The translations under genes were made by a program, and so were the position numbers. A stretch of DNA of 50,947 nucleotides from Bacteroidales bacterium. Its GTDB lineage: Bacteria > Bacteroidota > Bacteroidia > Bacteroidales > UBA1715. The stretch is taken from NCBI GenBank assembly GCA_017552705.1, contig JAFZOY010000050.1:1-50947 (forward strand). The letters are read 5' to 3'. This document shows positions 16,591 to 25,163 of this stretch, in pieces; position 1 is the stretch's first letter; the number at the start of each line of letters is the position of its first letter. The notes beneath the pieces were generated by a model. The model did not search any database. It worked only from the letters and a program-made list of their open reading frames with translations, and was not told where the DNA came from.

Positions 16591-18771
16591 TTATTTCACA
16601 ATCGTCATTTCGTCCAACAAATAACCTGCACCGGCAAATTTGTCGATTACGAACAACACATAGCGGACATCAACGGCAATTGTACGTTGCAGAATCGGTT
16701 CAAAAATAATATCACCGCTCATTGCCTCCCAGTTACCATCGAATGCAAGCCCAATCAACTCTCCTTTCGCATTTATGACGGGACTACCAGAATTACCGCC
16801 GGTAATATCATTATTTGTGATAAAGCAAAGCGGCAACTCGCCATTTGCATCGGCATATTGCCCGTAATCCTTGGTTTTATACAGTATCTCGAGTTTTTCG
16901 GGAACCTGAAATTCCATTTTTTTCTCATCTTTTTTCTCCATCACACCCTTCAATGTCGTGTAATAGTTATACGTAACGCCGTCGGAAGGTTTGTAACCGC
17001 CTACATATCCGTAAGTTAAACGCAATGTGGAATTTGCATCAGGGTAGAACAACGAATCGGCGTTCATTTTCATGATTGCGTCAACGTAAAGTGTTTTTGC
17101 CGAATCAATTCCAGAAATTTCATCCATTGTATCCCGAACCCTGAAATAATCACCAAGCGTATATCGCAACAAGATAAACAATGGGTCGGACACGAATTTT
17201 TTATAGTCGGGTTTTTCAAGGAATTCATAGAACCGTTTCTCGTCGGTAAACACCGATTTAGCCCACACCGCATCGGCATATTTTGCGACATCGCCTTTGT
17301 ATTTTTTCATCAACGGGAATTTTTTGTGGCGATAAATATAGTAGGAAAGGTTGTTCCACGCCCCGTACGTAAGTGTGATGAACTGAGCTTTGTCAACATT
17401 GGCATCGTAGTCCTTGAAAAATTTCTTCGCCCTGTCCTTCAACGAAACTTGAACTTCCTTCACTGCAACGGGGTCGTCGCTTGCAATCGCATCAATAAGG
17501 TCGATGCAGTCGTAGGCGAACATCATTGATTCCACTAAATTGAGAAAACCGATTTTCAAATACTCAAGCCGTGTATTCTGAAAAGCGTAATAAGTATAAT
17601 ACCACGAAAGCGTGTCGAGCGAGTTTCCATAGGTGGCAATTCTCGATGAATCCGCCAATATCCATTTCCGCAACAAATCTTCCTGCTTTTTTTTCCGATC
17701 AGCCACACCAAGAGTTTTCAAACCTTTGTTCTGCCCGATGCTATATTTCCAATAGTTGCTGAGCATATCGTATTTTGCGGCATATTTAATATAGATTGCA
17801 CTATCCTTATCCATATATCTATGGTAAGTGTCGAGGCACAAATCGCCCACAATTTTCACCGTAGTGTTCTCCAAACTGAGAAATTCCCGCACATCGGCTT
17901 CGCAACGATAGCGTCCCGTGGTTCCCGGGTAGCCGAGCACCATGGCATAATCACCTTCGTTCACGCCTTTCAGCGAAATCGGCAAGAAATGCTTCGGCAC
18001 GAGCGGTTTGTTCACTTCGGCAAATTCAGCCGGCATTCCCGATTCATTGGTATAAACACGAAGCACGCAGAAATCGCCCGTATGACGGGGCCACATCCAG
18101 TTGTCGGTTTCGTCGCCATATTTTCCGATGGATCTTGGCGGCGCACCAACTAAACGCACGTCCTTGAATGTTTCATAAACGAACAGAAAATATTGATTTC
18201 CTTCGAAAAACGACTTTACCGAAGCACCGTAGGCACAGGTATCAGTAACGCTCGCAACAATCTGTTCGAAAATCGATTTCGACGACGAAGGAATTTCCAT
18301 TTCATTATCATCATCATACACTACGGATGTGTCAGTCTGTTCTTTCTTTCCCGCCAAAACCCGATCTGTCACATCATACATAGCCACAACGCGTGTAGCC
18401 AAAATGCCCTCGTTCGGCAATTCCTCAGATTGGTTCATTGCCCAAAAACCATTGTCGATGTAATTATTCGTGATGCTTGTATGTTTCTGAATCATATCGA
18501 AACCACAATGGTAGTTGGTAAACAATAATCCTTGTGGAGAAACCAATTCCGACGTACAAAAGAAATTATACTGTCTATCCGATTCGGAAAGTCCGAGCAC
18601 TGCGTCTTTCAGCGAAGAATGATTGATACTATATATCTGTTCGGGAGTAAGTTTACAACCTTTCTGCTCAATCTGCAATTTATCGAGCATACTCAACAAC
18701 CACATGCCTTCGTCGGCAAACACGGAATTTGTCACTAAGAAAAGACCAAGTATTACAATGTATTTCTTCAT
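16591..18771 (-). CDS. S46 family dipeptidyl-peptidase (DPP7-type by specificity residue)
   Basis: 726 residues, full S46 length. Signal peptide MKKYIVILGLFLVTNSVFA, then the mature N-terminus DEGMWLL typical of DPP7/DPP11. The chymotrypsin-like catalytic triad shows His88 in FTNYHCGF and Ser661 in TGGNSGSPVIN; the Asp lies in between. Eighteen residues after the serine is Gly679 (AFDGNWEAMSGD). In known enzymes Gly at this place goes with hydrophobic P1 preference (DPP7) and Arg with Asp/Glu (DPP11). The enzyme releases dipeptides in the periplasm for amino-acid nutrition. Eleven nt after the dihydroorotase gene; last in its operon. Confidence 0.94.
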   Translation of the reverse strand: MKKYIVILGLFLVTNSVFADEGMWLLSMLDKLQIEQKGCKLTPEQIYSINHSSLKDAVLGLSESDRQYNFFCTSELVSPQGLLFTNYHCGFDMIQKHTSITNNYIDNGFWAMNQSEELPNEGILATRVVAMYDVTDRVLAGKKEQTDTSVVYDDDNEMEIPSSSKSIFEQIVASVTDTCAYGASVKSFFEGNQYFLFVYETFKDVRLVGAPPRSIGKYGDETDNWMWPRHTGDFCVLRVYTNESGMPAEFAEVNKPLVPKHFLPISLKGVNEGDYAMVLGYPGTTGRYRCEADVREFLSLENTTVKIVGDLCLDTYHRYMDKDSAIYIKYAAKYDMLSNYWKYSIGQNKGLKTLGVADRKKKQEDLLRKWILADSSRIATYGNSLDTLSWYYTYYAFQNTRLEYLKIGFLNLVESMMFAYDCIDLIDAIASDDPVAVKEVQVSLKDRAKKFFKDYDANVDKAQFITLTYGAWNNLSYYIYRHKKFPLMKKYKGDVAKYADAVWAKSVFTDEKRFYEFLEKPDYKKFVSDPLFILLRYTLGDYFRVRDTMDEISGIDSAKTLYVDAIMKMNADSLFYPDANSTLRLTYGYVGGYKPSDGVTYNYYTTLKGVMEKKDEKKMEFQVPEKLEILYKTKDYGQYADANGELPLCFITNNDITGGNSGSPVINAKGELIGLAFDGNWEAMSGDIIFEPILQRTIAVDVRYVLFVIDKFAGAGYLLDEMTIVK

Positions 18772-18782
18772 CGTTATATTTT

Positions 18783-20123
18783 TTAATGTCTAAACGTAAT
18801 TTGTTTTGCTTTTGGTATATCTAAAATCTTGCCATTTTCATATACACACGTTCCATTCAAGAATGTGCGTTCAATTTTCGACGAAAAAGTTATTCCTTCG
18901 AATGGAGACCATCCACATTTATACAAGATTGTATCTTTAGAAACGATGGTATTTTGCTGTAAATCAGCCACAACCAAATCGGCAAAATATCCTTTTCGTA
19001 TATAGCCCCGTTGTTCGATTCCGAACAAATCAGCCGGATTATGGCACATTTTCCGTACCATTAGCGGCAACGAAAACACGCCTTGTTTGCACAATTCAAT
19101 CATTGCCAATACCGAATGCTGCACCAGCGGCATTCCCGAGGCGGATTTTGTATATGGGCGAAGTTTTTCATCCAACGTATGAGGAGCATGGTCGGTTGCC
19201 ACGACATCGATTTTTCCGTCCGCCAAAGCCCGTCGGAGTGCATTTCTATCATGTTCCGACTTCACCGCCGGATTACATTTTATCAAAGCTCCTTTTTCCG
19301 CATAATCGGCATCGGTGAACCACAGATGATGCACACACACTTCACCCGTGATTTGCTTTTCAGCCAACGGCTCCGACGAGAACAAATCCATTTCGTCGGC
19401 TGTAGTCAGATGCAGCACATGAAGCCTTGTGCCACACTTTTTCGCCAATTCCACAGCTTTTTTCGTGGAACGGAAACACGCTTCATTGCTTCTAATTTTC
19501 GGATGGCAGTCAAACGGAATTTCATCGCCATACTGCGCTTTATATTGAGCAAGATTCCGCTGAATCGTCATTTCATCTTCGCAATGAACAGCCACTGGGA
19601 TATGTATCTCGGAAAAGATTTTCCGCAACGTTTCCTCGTCGTCAACCAGCATATTTCCGGTACTTGAGCCCATAAAAACTTTCACACCGCACGTAATAGA
19701 AGTGTCCAAAGCCCGCAGTTGGTCGATATTTGTATTGGTTGCGCCAAAATAAAACGCATAATTCGCAAACGCCGATTGCGAGGCAATTGCAAGTTTTTCT
19801 TCAAGATTTTCGATAGTGGTAGTTTGCGGAGCCACATTCGGCATATCCATAAACGTAGTCACGCCGCCGGCAAGAGCGGCACGCGATTCAGTATACATAG
19901 AGGCTTTGTGCGTTAGTCCAGGTTCGCGAAAATGAACTTGGTCGTCGATTGCACCCGGGAAAATATACTTTCCTTCGCAGGGAACAATTTCAGATTGCTG
20001 CATGACAGACTGGGGAACATCACCTCTAAAAATATCCGCGATACGCTCACCTTCAACAAGAATACTCCCATTGAATTGTTCATCCTCGTTTACAATTATA
20101 CCGTTATGAAGAAGAATCGCCAT
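18783..20123 (-). CDS. pyrC: Dihydroorotase, Bacteroidota type
   Basis: 446 residues. Catalyses the reversible cyclisation of carbamoyl-aspartate to dihydroorotate in pyrimidine synthesis. Motifs: IDDQVHFREPGLTHKA, GGVTTFMDMPN, GVKVFMGSSTGNML with the candidate carboxylated Lys, VHCEDE, LHVLHLTTADE, and VVATDHAPHT with the metal-binding Asp. The usual first HxH reads Q-V-H, so one metal ligand is Gln here, as I recall for the Porphyromonas enzyme. Two nt after the mannosyltransferase gene. Confidence 0.93.
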   Translation of the reverse strand: MAILLHNGIIVNEDEQFNGSILVEGERIADIFRGDVPQSVMQQSEIVPCEGKYIFPGAIDDQVHFREPGLTHKASMYTESRAALAGGVTTFMDMPNVAPQTTTIENLEEKLAIASQSAFANYAFYFGATNTNIDQLRALDTSITCGVKVFMGSSTGNMLVDDEETLRKIFSEIHIPVAVHCEDEMTIQRNLAQYKAQYGDEIPFDCHPKIRSNEACFRSTKKAVELAKKCGTRLHVLHLTTADEMDLFSSEPLAEKQITGEVCVHHLWFTDADYAEKGALIKCNPAVKSEHDRNALRRALADGKIDVVATDHAPHTLDEKLRPYTKSASGMPLVQHSVLAMIELCKQGVFSLPLMVRKMCHNPADLFGIEQRGYIRKGYFADLVVADLQQNTIVSKDTILYKCGWSPFEGITFSSKIERTFLNGTCVYENGKILDIPKAKQITFRH

Positions 20124-20125
20124 AG

Positions 20126-20851
20126 TTATTTCTTAAACCAACTTCCTATTTTCAGTCGAACCACGCCCCATGCGGCTTCCTTGATGATTCCGCCGCTCAT
20201 TTTTGAAGTACCTTCCTTACGGTCGGTGAAAATGATAGGCACTTCCACGATGCGATATTTCATGCTCCAGATTTTGAATTTCATTTCAATCTGGAACGCA
20301 TATCCTTTGAAACGAATTGAGTCCAAGTCCAACGCCTGCAACACTTTCGCCGTATAGCACACAAAGCCCGCTGTGGCATCGCGAAGCGGCATTCTGGTTA
20401 TGAATCGAACATATTTTGAAGCAAAGTATGACAACAGAACCCGTTTCATTGGCCAATTTACCACATTCACCCCTGTAACATAGCGCGAGCCAACCGACGC
20501 ATCGGCGCCATCAACAGCGCAGGCATTATACAAACGAATCAAGTCATCAGGATTATGCGAAAAGTCGGCATCCATCTCAAAAATATAACCATACGAATGT
20601 TGCAACGCCCAACGGAAACCAGCAATATACGCAAGTCCGAGTCCTTGTTTTTCAGCACGCTCCAATATAAAAAGCCGTTCAGGAAACTCATTCTGCAACG
20701 TTTTCACAATAGCAGCCGTGCCGTCGGGAGAATTATCGTCAACCACAAGAATATTGAAGTCTTTCTCGTACGAAAGCACCTGTCGGATAATTTTTTCAAT
20801 ATTTTCTTTTTCGTTGTATGTCGGTATTATTACTATGCTGTCTGATTTCAT
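20126..20851 (-). CDS. Polyprenol-phosphate mannosyltransferase (GT2, Dpm1-like)
   Basis: 241 residues from ATG 20851 (an ATG at 20860 adds three residues). A soluble single-domain GT-A enzyme: IVIIPTYNEKENIEKII, LVVDDNSPDGT, the DxD-like EMDADFSHNPDDL, then VGSRYVTG and RDATAGFVCY. It lacks the C-terminal membrane domain of larger GT2 proteins. Expected reaction is transfer of mannose from GDP-mannose to a polyprenyl phosphate at the inner face of the membrane, giving the donor for protein or glycan mannosylation. First gene of the operon with pyrC and the S46 peptidase; a gene order with dihydroorotase next to it is common in Bacteroidota. Confidence 0.9.
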   Translation of the reverse strand: MKSDSIVIIPTYNEKENIEKIIRQVLSYEKDFNILVVDDNSPDGTAAIVKTLQNEFPERLFILERAEKQGLGLAYIAGFRWALQHSYGYIFEMDADFSHNPDDLIRLYNACAVDGADASVGSRYVTGVNVVNWPMKRVLLSYFASKYVRFITRMPLRDATAGFVCYTAKVLQALDLDSIRFKGYAFQIEMKFKIWSMKYRIVEVPIIFTDRKEGTSKMSGGIIKEAAWGVVRLKIGSWFKK

Positions 20852-20868
20852 ACATCTCATTTTATGTT

Positions 20869-20898
20869 CAAAGATATGGTTTTTTAGTCAATTCGCAA
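20869..20898 (-). promoter_or_regulatory. Putative promoter of the mannosyltransferase-pyrC-S46 operon
   Basis: On the minus strand TTG at 20898-20896, 19 nt, then TATCTTTG at 20876-20869. Start codons 9-18 nt downstream. Confidence 0.5.
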
Positions 20899-20960
20899 TA
20901 CAGTTTTTACAAACTGCATAAAAATAGACGACATTCGTATAAACGAATAAAAGATAATTC

Positions 20961-20968
20961 TATTTTTG
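20961..20968 (+). promoter_or_regulatory. Putative -7 element of the GT-B gene
   Basis: TATTTTTG fits TAnnTTTG 16 nt before the ATG at 20985. It is divergent from the promoter at 20869-20898. Confidence 0.42.
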
Positions 20969-20984
20969 CGACACAGAAAAAACG

Positions 20985-22016
20985 ATGAACAGAGTTTCCG
21001 ACATACAAAACCAAACCGTAATAATCTCGCCGCTCGATTGGGGATTGGGGCATGCAACGCGCTGTATTCCAATCATTCAAGAATTGATGCAAAACGGGAA
21101 CAAATGTATTATTGCATCATCGGGACGTTCGCTTGAACTATTGAAGCAGGAATTTCCAACGCTTATCCATGAGCAGATTCCCGAATATGGCATTTCATAC
21201 AGTACCAATGCGGTTTCCACGTTTTTCAAGTTGCTTTTGCAGATTCCCAAAGCTTACAACATAAAAATCAACGAAGAACGATTGGCAAACACGTTGGTCG
21301 AGAAATATGCAGCCACTTATTTAATAGCCGACAACCGTTTTGGCATGCACAGCAAACTTTGCAAGTCAATTTTCATCACCCATCAAATACGAGTTCGGTT
21401 GCCGTGGATTTTCCGTTTTCTGGAATACCCGTTCCATCTTGTAAACAAAGCAATCATCAACAAATTCGACGAATGTTGGATTCCCGACTACCGTGGTTCG
21501 AAAAACATTTCGGGCATACTTTCGCATAGTTGGAAGATTCCCAACAGCTATTATATTGGGCCACTTTCAGGCCGTGAGCAGATACAATGCGAGAAAGAAT
21601 TTGATGTGCTTGCAATTCTTTCCGGTCCGGAACCTCAACGAGGGATTTTCGAAACGAAACTACGTGAAATACTACCGACCTTACCCTACAAATCCTGCAT
21701 TATCAGAGGGGTTGTCGCACACAGAAACAGTTCCACAAAAATCGGAAACTGCAAAATCCAGACATTTGCCACCAACAAAGAAATAACGAAACTGATTTGT
21801 GGAAGCAAACTGATTATTTCCCGTGCGGGATACAGTTCTGTAATGGATTACGAAAAACTACATTGTAAAGCAATCCTTGTACCCACACCCGGGCAATCGG
21901 AGCAAATCTACCTTGGGCACTATTTGGAACCCAAAGAAAGATACTGGTATATCAAGCAACGACAATTGGCAAAAAAATTACCAAGTTGCATAGAAGAGAT
22001 TTTGGAACAATCCTAA
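20985..22016 (+). CDS. GT-B fold glycosyltransferase (GT28/MurG-like)
   Basis: 343 residues. The N-terminal half has the MurG-like loop DWGLGHATRCIPIIQELMQ (about 18-36), where GxGHxxR binds the acceptor or donor phosphate. The C-terminal half has ISRAGYSSVMDYEKL and PTPGQSEQIYLG, the sugar-nucleotide site of GT28-type enzymes. No signal peptide or transmembrane helix, so probably a peripheral membrane enzyme on the cytosolic side. Conserved in Bacteroidota; sugar and acceptor unknown. It stands alone on this strand, and its stop codon overlaps that of the response regulator on the other strand. Confidence 0.8.
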   Translation: MNRVSDIQNQTVIISPLDWGLGHATRCIPIIQELMQNGNKCIIASSGRSLELLKQEFPTLIHEQIPEYGISYSTNAVSTFFKLLLQIPKAYNIKINEERLANTLVEKYAATYLIADNRFGMHSKLCKSIFITHQIRVRLPWIFRFLEYPFHLVNKAIINKFDECWIPDYRGSKNISGILSHSWKIPNSYYIGPLSGREQIQCEKEFDVLAILSGPEPQRGIFETKLREILPTLPYKSCIIRGVVAHRNSSTKIGNCKIQTFATNKEITKLICGSKLIISRAGYSSVMDYEKLHCKAILVPTPGQSEQIYLGHYLEPKERYWYIKQRQLAKKLPSCIEEILEQS

Positions 22017-22654
22017 ACCTCGAAAATTCCATTTTTTATAGCGTACACAACCAAACCAGCGGTGTTTTTTGCGCCAGTTTTCAGCAGAAGATTCTCACGG
22101 TGCTTGTCAACCGTACGTTTGCTAATAAACAGTAAATCAGCAATTTCCTGATTCGACAAACCTTTGCAGATATTATACAACACCTCGAGTTCGCGTTCAG
22201 TCAAGTCCAGAATCGGTTTCTCCGTTTTTTTCTTATACAGATTCGCAATAATTCTATCGAGAATCTCCTGAGAAAAGAAATTGTTGCCTTCGTTCACATC
22301 GAGTATAGCTTTTTGCACATCCTCGAACTGCGAATTCTTCAGCAAAAAACCACGAACGCCCACATCAATCATTTTTGAGTAATATTCCTCCTCAGCATAC
22401 ATCGACAATGCTATAATCTTTAGGTTCGGATATTTTTCCAACGCCATTTTTGATGCTTTAATCCCATCTATTTCAGGCATTTCAATATCCATCAGCACGA
22501 CATCGGGAACGTTTTTCTCAAGTTTTTCCAGAAAAATTTTCCCATTTTCGGATTCTTCAATATCCGCAATAAAATCGCAGTTCGACAGTAAAAACTTCAA
22601 ACCTTCACGAAACAACGAATGGTCGTCAACCAAATGTATTGTTAGTTTTTTCAT
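22013..22654 (-). CDS. NarL/FixJ-type response regulator
   Basis: 213 residues. Receiver domain 1-120 with Asp10-Asp11, phosphoacceptor Asp56 (VVLMDIEMP), Ser84 and Lys106 (FLLKNS). A LuxR-type helix-turn-helix fills 148-210 (LTERELEVLYNICKGLSNQEIADLLFISKRTVDKH). It shares one base with the kinase gene upstream, so the two form a two-component pair. Target genes are not evident. The nearby small membrane protein and nitroreductase genes are divergent and could be targets, which is inference. Confidence 0.94.
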   Translation of the reverse strand: MKKLTIHLVDDHSLFREGLKFLLSNCDFIADIEESENGKIFLEKLEKNVPDVVLMDIEMPEIDGIKASKMALEKYPNLKIIALSMYAEEEYYSKMIDVGVRGFLLKNSQFEDVQKAILDVNEGNNFFSQEILDRIIANLYKKKTEKPILDLTERELEVLYNICKGLSNQEIADLLFISKRTVDKHRENLLLKTGAKNTAGLVVYAIKNGIFEV

Positions 22655-23604
22655 CAGATTTTCACTGTAATTGACACGTTTATACCATTATTTGGAGAAC
22701 TTTCGATGGAAATAACACCATTTATGGATTTCACACGAGATTCCATATTTGAAAGTCCCATTCCCTTATGGGGGACATTATTTATATCGAAACCTACTCC
22801 ATCGTCGGAATAATGCAGCAAAAGCTTGTCGCCCACCTGATGCAATTGTATCAGAATATTTTGAGCGGCAGAATGACGCAATGTGTTCGTTATCAACTCA
22901 CACACAACACGATACAAAACCGCTTCAATATTAAAATCATATCGGGTACCCGCAAGCGACGAATCAAATTTCACCTCCACATTTTGTTTAATCATCACCG
23001 TGTCGAGAAATGATTTTATTGCCCGTTCGAGGCCAAAATTCGACAAAATGTGCGGACTCAATTTATTGGAAATCTCCTTCACCGTGATTATTGCCTCATC
23101 AATCGCAAAATTTGTTTTCAGCAGAATCTGCTTATTTGAATCAGTCGCAATGTCTTTGTTGAGAGCAGAAAAAGCCATTTTTACCGATGACAAAATCGGC
23201 CCGAGTCCATCGTGCAGTTCCTTGGCAAACATCTGCCGTTCGTTCTCTTCGGTTTTTACAATCGCCGAGAACACCATGCTTTCATTTTGTTTCGCAAGTT
23301 GCTCAACCTTAGCAAGATAATTGAATAATTTCTTGATATACAATGTTCCGACAAAAATCAAAAGCGACACAAAAACAGAAATCCAGTTACTCGTCACAGG
23401 CACATCGTCGATGTGTTCGTCGGACAACTGCAACATATAAATCAAATCGTAGATTCTTTGGAACGCCATAATTGAGAATCCAATGGAAAGCACAATCCAC
23501 GCAATATTGTATCGGGTACGTTTTATCAAACTTACCGCAATAATGGAAGCGACCAATTGCAACGCCACCGACAAACTCAATGCTATAAAAATCAGCATAA
23601 ACAA
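22654..23604 (-). CDS. Membrane sensor histidine kinase (HisKA_3, NarX/DegS type)
   Basis: 316 residues (Met1 or Met3). Three hydrophobic helices near 4-26, 34-56 and 74-92 form a small membrane sensor without a large periplasmic domain. The loop between helices 2 and 3 is short and acidic (SDEHIDDVPV). A coiled linker leads to the H-box FAKELHDGLGPILSSVKM with phosphoacceptor His131, then the HATPase domain with N-box ELITNTLRHS and G-boxes DDGVGF and GMGLSNMESRV. The missing sensor domain suggests it reads membrane state or a signal through its helices. Cotranscribed with its response regulator. Confidence 0.92.
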   Translation of the reverse strand: MFMLIFIALSLSVALQLVASIIAVSLIKRTRYNIAWIVLSIGFSIMAFQRIYDLIYMLQLSDEHIDDVPVTSNWISVFVSLLIFVGTLYIKKLFNYLAKVEQLAKQNESMVFSAIVKTEENERQMFAKELHDGLGPILSSVKMAFSALNKDIATDSNKQILLKTNFAIDEAIITVKEISNKLSPHILSNFGLERAIKSFLDTVMIKQNVEVKFDSSLAGTRYDFNIEAVLYRVVCELITNTLRHSAAQNILIQLHQVGDKLLLHYSDDGVGFDINNVPHKGMGLSNMESRVKSINGVISIESSPNNGINVSITVKI

Positions 23605-23650
23605 TTATTTTGCGGTAAATGTATTCATATTTTTTAAGAAATTTTATTTA

Positions 23651-23658
23651 TACATTTG
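23651..23658 (+). promoter_or_regulatory. Putative -7 element of the small membrane protein gene
   Basis: TACATTTG fits TAnnTTTG 23 nt before the ATG at 23682; no clear TTTG upstream. Confidence 0.42.
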
Positions 23659-23681
23659 CAAAAAGTAACAATTATAGGCGT

Positions 23682-23909
23682 ATGGTTAGAGTACTTATCA
23701 TTACAATATGCGTGGTCTGCGACCTCTGGCTTCTCCACCAAATATGGATTGCCGAGAAAAATCTCCGCAGCACTTCCGAAAAATTATTATGGTCGGCTAT
23801 GACTATTCTTTTTCATGTAATCACCGTCGCCATTTATATTTTTCTTGACACAACAGACAATTCAAACAATCAAAACAACTCCGATGAAAACAAAACAATT
23901 TATCTGTAA
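23682..23909 (+). CDS. Small two-helix membrane protein (PLDc_N-like)
   Basis: 75 residues from ATG 23682; an upstream in-frame ATG at 23619 would run through the likely promoter. Two transmembrane helices (VRVLIITICVVCDLWLLHQIW and LLWSAMTILFHVITVAIYIF) and a hydrophilic Asn-rich tail. The second helix with KLLW...P/H-V-x-x-x-IYIF resembles the short PLDc_N domain found at the N-terminus of cardiolipin synthases and in standalone proteins. Its last 26 nt overlap the nitroreductase gene, so the two are probably cotranscribed. Role unknown. Confidence 0.6.
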   Translation: MVRVLIITICVVCDLWLLHQIWIAEKNLRSTSEKLLWSAMTILFHVITVAIYIFLDTTDNSNNQNNSDENKTIYL

Positions 23910-24513
23910 CTTATTCTTCATCTGCACATTAGCTATGACAAGCCAAGCACAAAACATATCGTTGCCAAAGCCTCAGAAAGATGATGGAAAATCAATCACA
24001 TACTGTTTGCAGAACCGCAAATCAACTAAGGAATTTAGTTCAAAAGCAATAAGTGAGCAGCAAATTTCCAACATTTTATGGGCAGCCTACGGTTTCAACC
24101 GTCCCGACAAACTCACGGTGCCTTCGGCAATGAACTGCCAGGAATTCACATTATATGTTTTCCTACCATCGGGCATTTACCGTTGGAACGACAAAACAAA
24201 CGAACTTATACAGCTCAGCAAAGGCGACAGCCGAAAAGTAGCCGGAAAGCAAGACTATGTGGCAACCGCAGCCATGAACATTGTATATGTGGCTGACTAC
24301 TCAAAAATGGGAAGCATTGATGCCAGCAATGCAAGCAATATGGCACATGCCGATTGCGGCTTCATTGCCCAGAATGTATATTTGCAATGCGCATCGGAAG
24401 GACTTGGATGCGTTATCCGCGGATATGTTGACAAAGATGCAGTGGCAAAAACCTTGAGCCTCAGCGCAAAAGAACACGTAATTCTTTCGCAATCAATAGG
24501 TTATTCTAAATAA
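23884..24513 (+). CDS. Exported nitroreductase-family protein (SagB-like)
   Basis: 209 residues from ATG 23884; this start puts the signal peptide (MKTKQFICNLFFICTLAMTS) at the N-terminus. The mature part has nitroreductase features: CLQNRKSTKEFSSKAISEQQ (FMN-phosphate binding), QISNILWAAYGFNR, PSAMNCQEFTLYVFL, and an ending with GLGCVIRGYVDK...HVILSQSIGY. Length and motifs match a widespread exported group in Bacteroidota. Expected to bind FMN and reduce unknown substrates outside the cytosol. It converges with the sua5-like gene with no bases between the stop codons. Confidence 0.85.
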   Translation: MKTKQFICNLFFICTLAMTSQAQNISLPKPQKDDGKSITYCLQNRKSTKEFSSKAISEQQISNILWAAYGFNRPDKLTVPSAMNCQEFTLYVFLPSGIYRWNDKTNELIQLSKGDSRKVAGKQDYVATAAMNIVYVADYSKMGSIDASNASNMAHADCGFIAQNVYLQCASEGLGCVIRGYVDKDAVAKTLSLSAKEHVILSQSIGYSK

Positions 24514-25134
24514 TTACAGCTGTAATTCGCCAGAACCTTGGCGCACGATTTCAATGTCGTCATTGGAGCAATCGACCACAGTAGAAGGGACATTGTTTCC
24601 AAAACCACCGTCAACAACCGCATCAACCAATTTATCGTATTCCTCTTTTATGACTTCGGGGTCGGTAAGATATTCAAGGATTTCGTCCTTGCTTTTCACT
24701 GACGAAGTGAGAATTGGGTTGCCGAGTTCTTTCACAATCGCACGACAGATATTATTATCGGGAATACGAATACCCACCGTTTTCTTTTTGCTTTTAAACA
24801 ATTTTGGCACGTTGGAATTGGCGTTCAAAATAAACGTGAACGGTCCGGGAAGATTGTGTTTCATCACCTTGAAGACCTGATTGCTGGTGACTTTCGTGAA
24901 TTCCGAAAGATTGCTCAAATCGTAGCAGATGAATGAGAAATTCGCTTTTTCAAGTTTTATTCCCTTAATGCGCGCCACCCGCTCAACCGCCTTTGGGTTG
25001 GTAATATCGCAACCGAAGCCATACACCGTGTCGGTTGGATAAATAATGACGCCGCCATCACGCAAAATATCGGCAATCTGCTTTATCTGACGTTCGTTCG
25101 GGTTTTCGTCGTATAGTTTGAAATATTCCGCCAT
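24514..25134 (-). CDS. YrdC/Sua5-family L-threonylcarbamoyladenylate synthase
   Basis: 206 residues from ATG 25134. The YrdC domain is clear: DGGVIIYPTDTVYGFGCDI (about residues 25-43), RIKGI, PGPFTFIL, KTVGIRIPDN and PILTSSVKS, the last with the Ser of the substrate site. It should make threonylcarbamoyl-AMP from Thr, bicarbonate and ATP for the t6A base of tRNA; the C-terminal Sua5 extension is absent, as in TsaC-like short forms. The frame is open to 25263, but that part is the SRP RNA gene. The start lies about 14 nt after the end of ffs, so read-through from ffs could express it. Confidence 0.9.
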   Translation of the reverse strand: MAEYFKLYDENPNERQIKQIADILRDGGVIIYPTDTVYGFGCDITNPKAVERVARIKGIKLEKANFSFICYDLSNLSEFTKVTSNQVFKVMKHNLPGPFTFILNANSNVPKLFKSKKKTVGIRIPDNNICRAIVKELGNPILTSSVKSKDEILEYLTDPEVIKEEYDKLVDAVVDGGFGNNVPSTVVDCSNDDIEIVRQGSGELQL

Positions 25135-25143
25135 AATCAAAAT

Positions 25144-25163
25144 AAAAAAGGAGTAAGCTCCTT
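25144..25163 (-). terminator. Terminator at the 3' end of ffs
   Basis: On the minus strand AAGGAG-CTTA-CTCCTT followed by TTTT. The arms overlap the 3' strand of the SRP RNA's terminal helix, so the two structures exclude each other. Confidence 0.7.
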
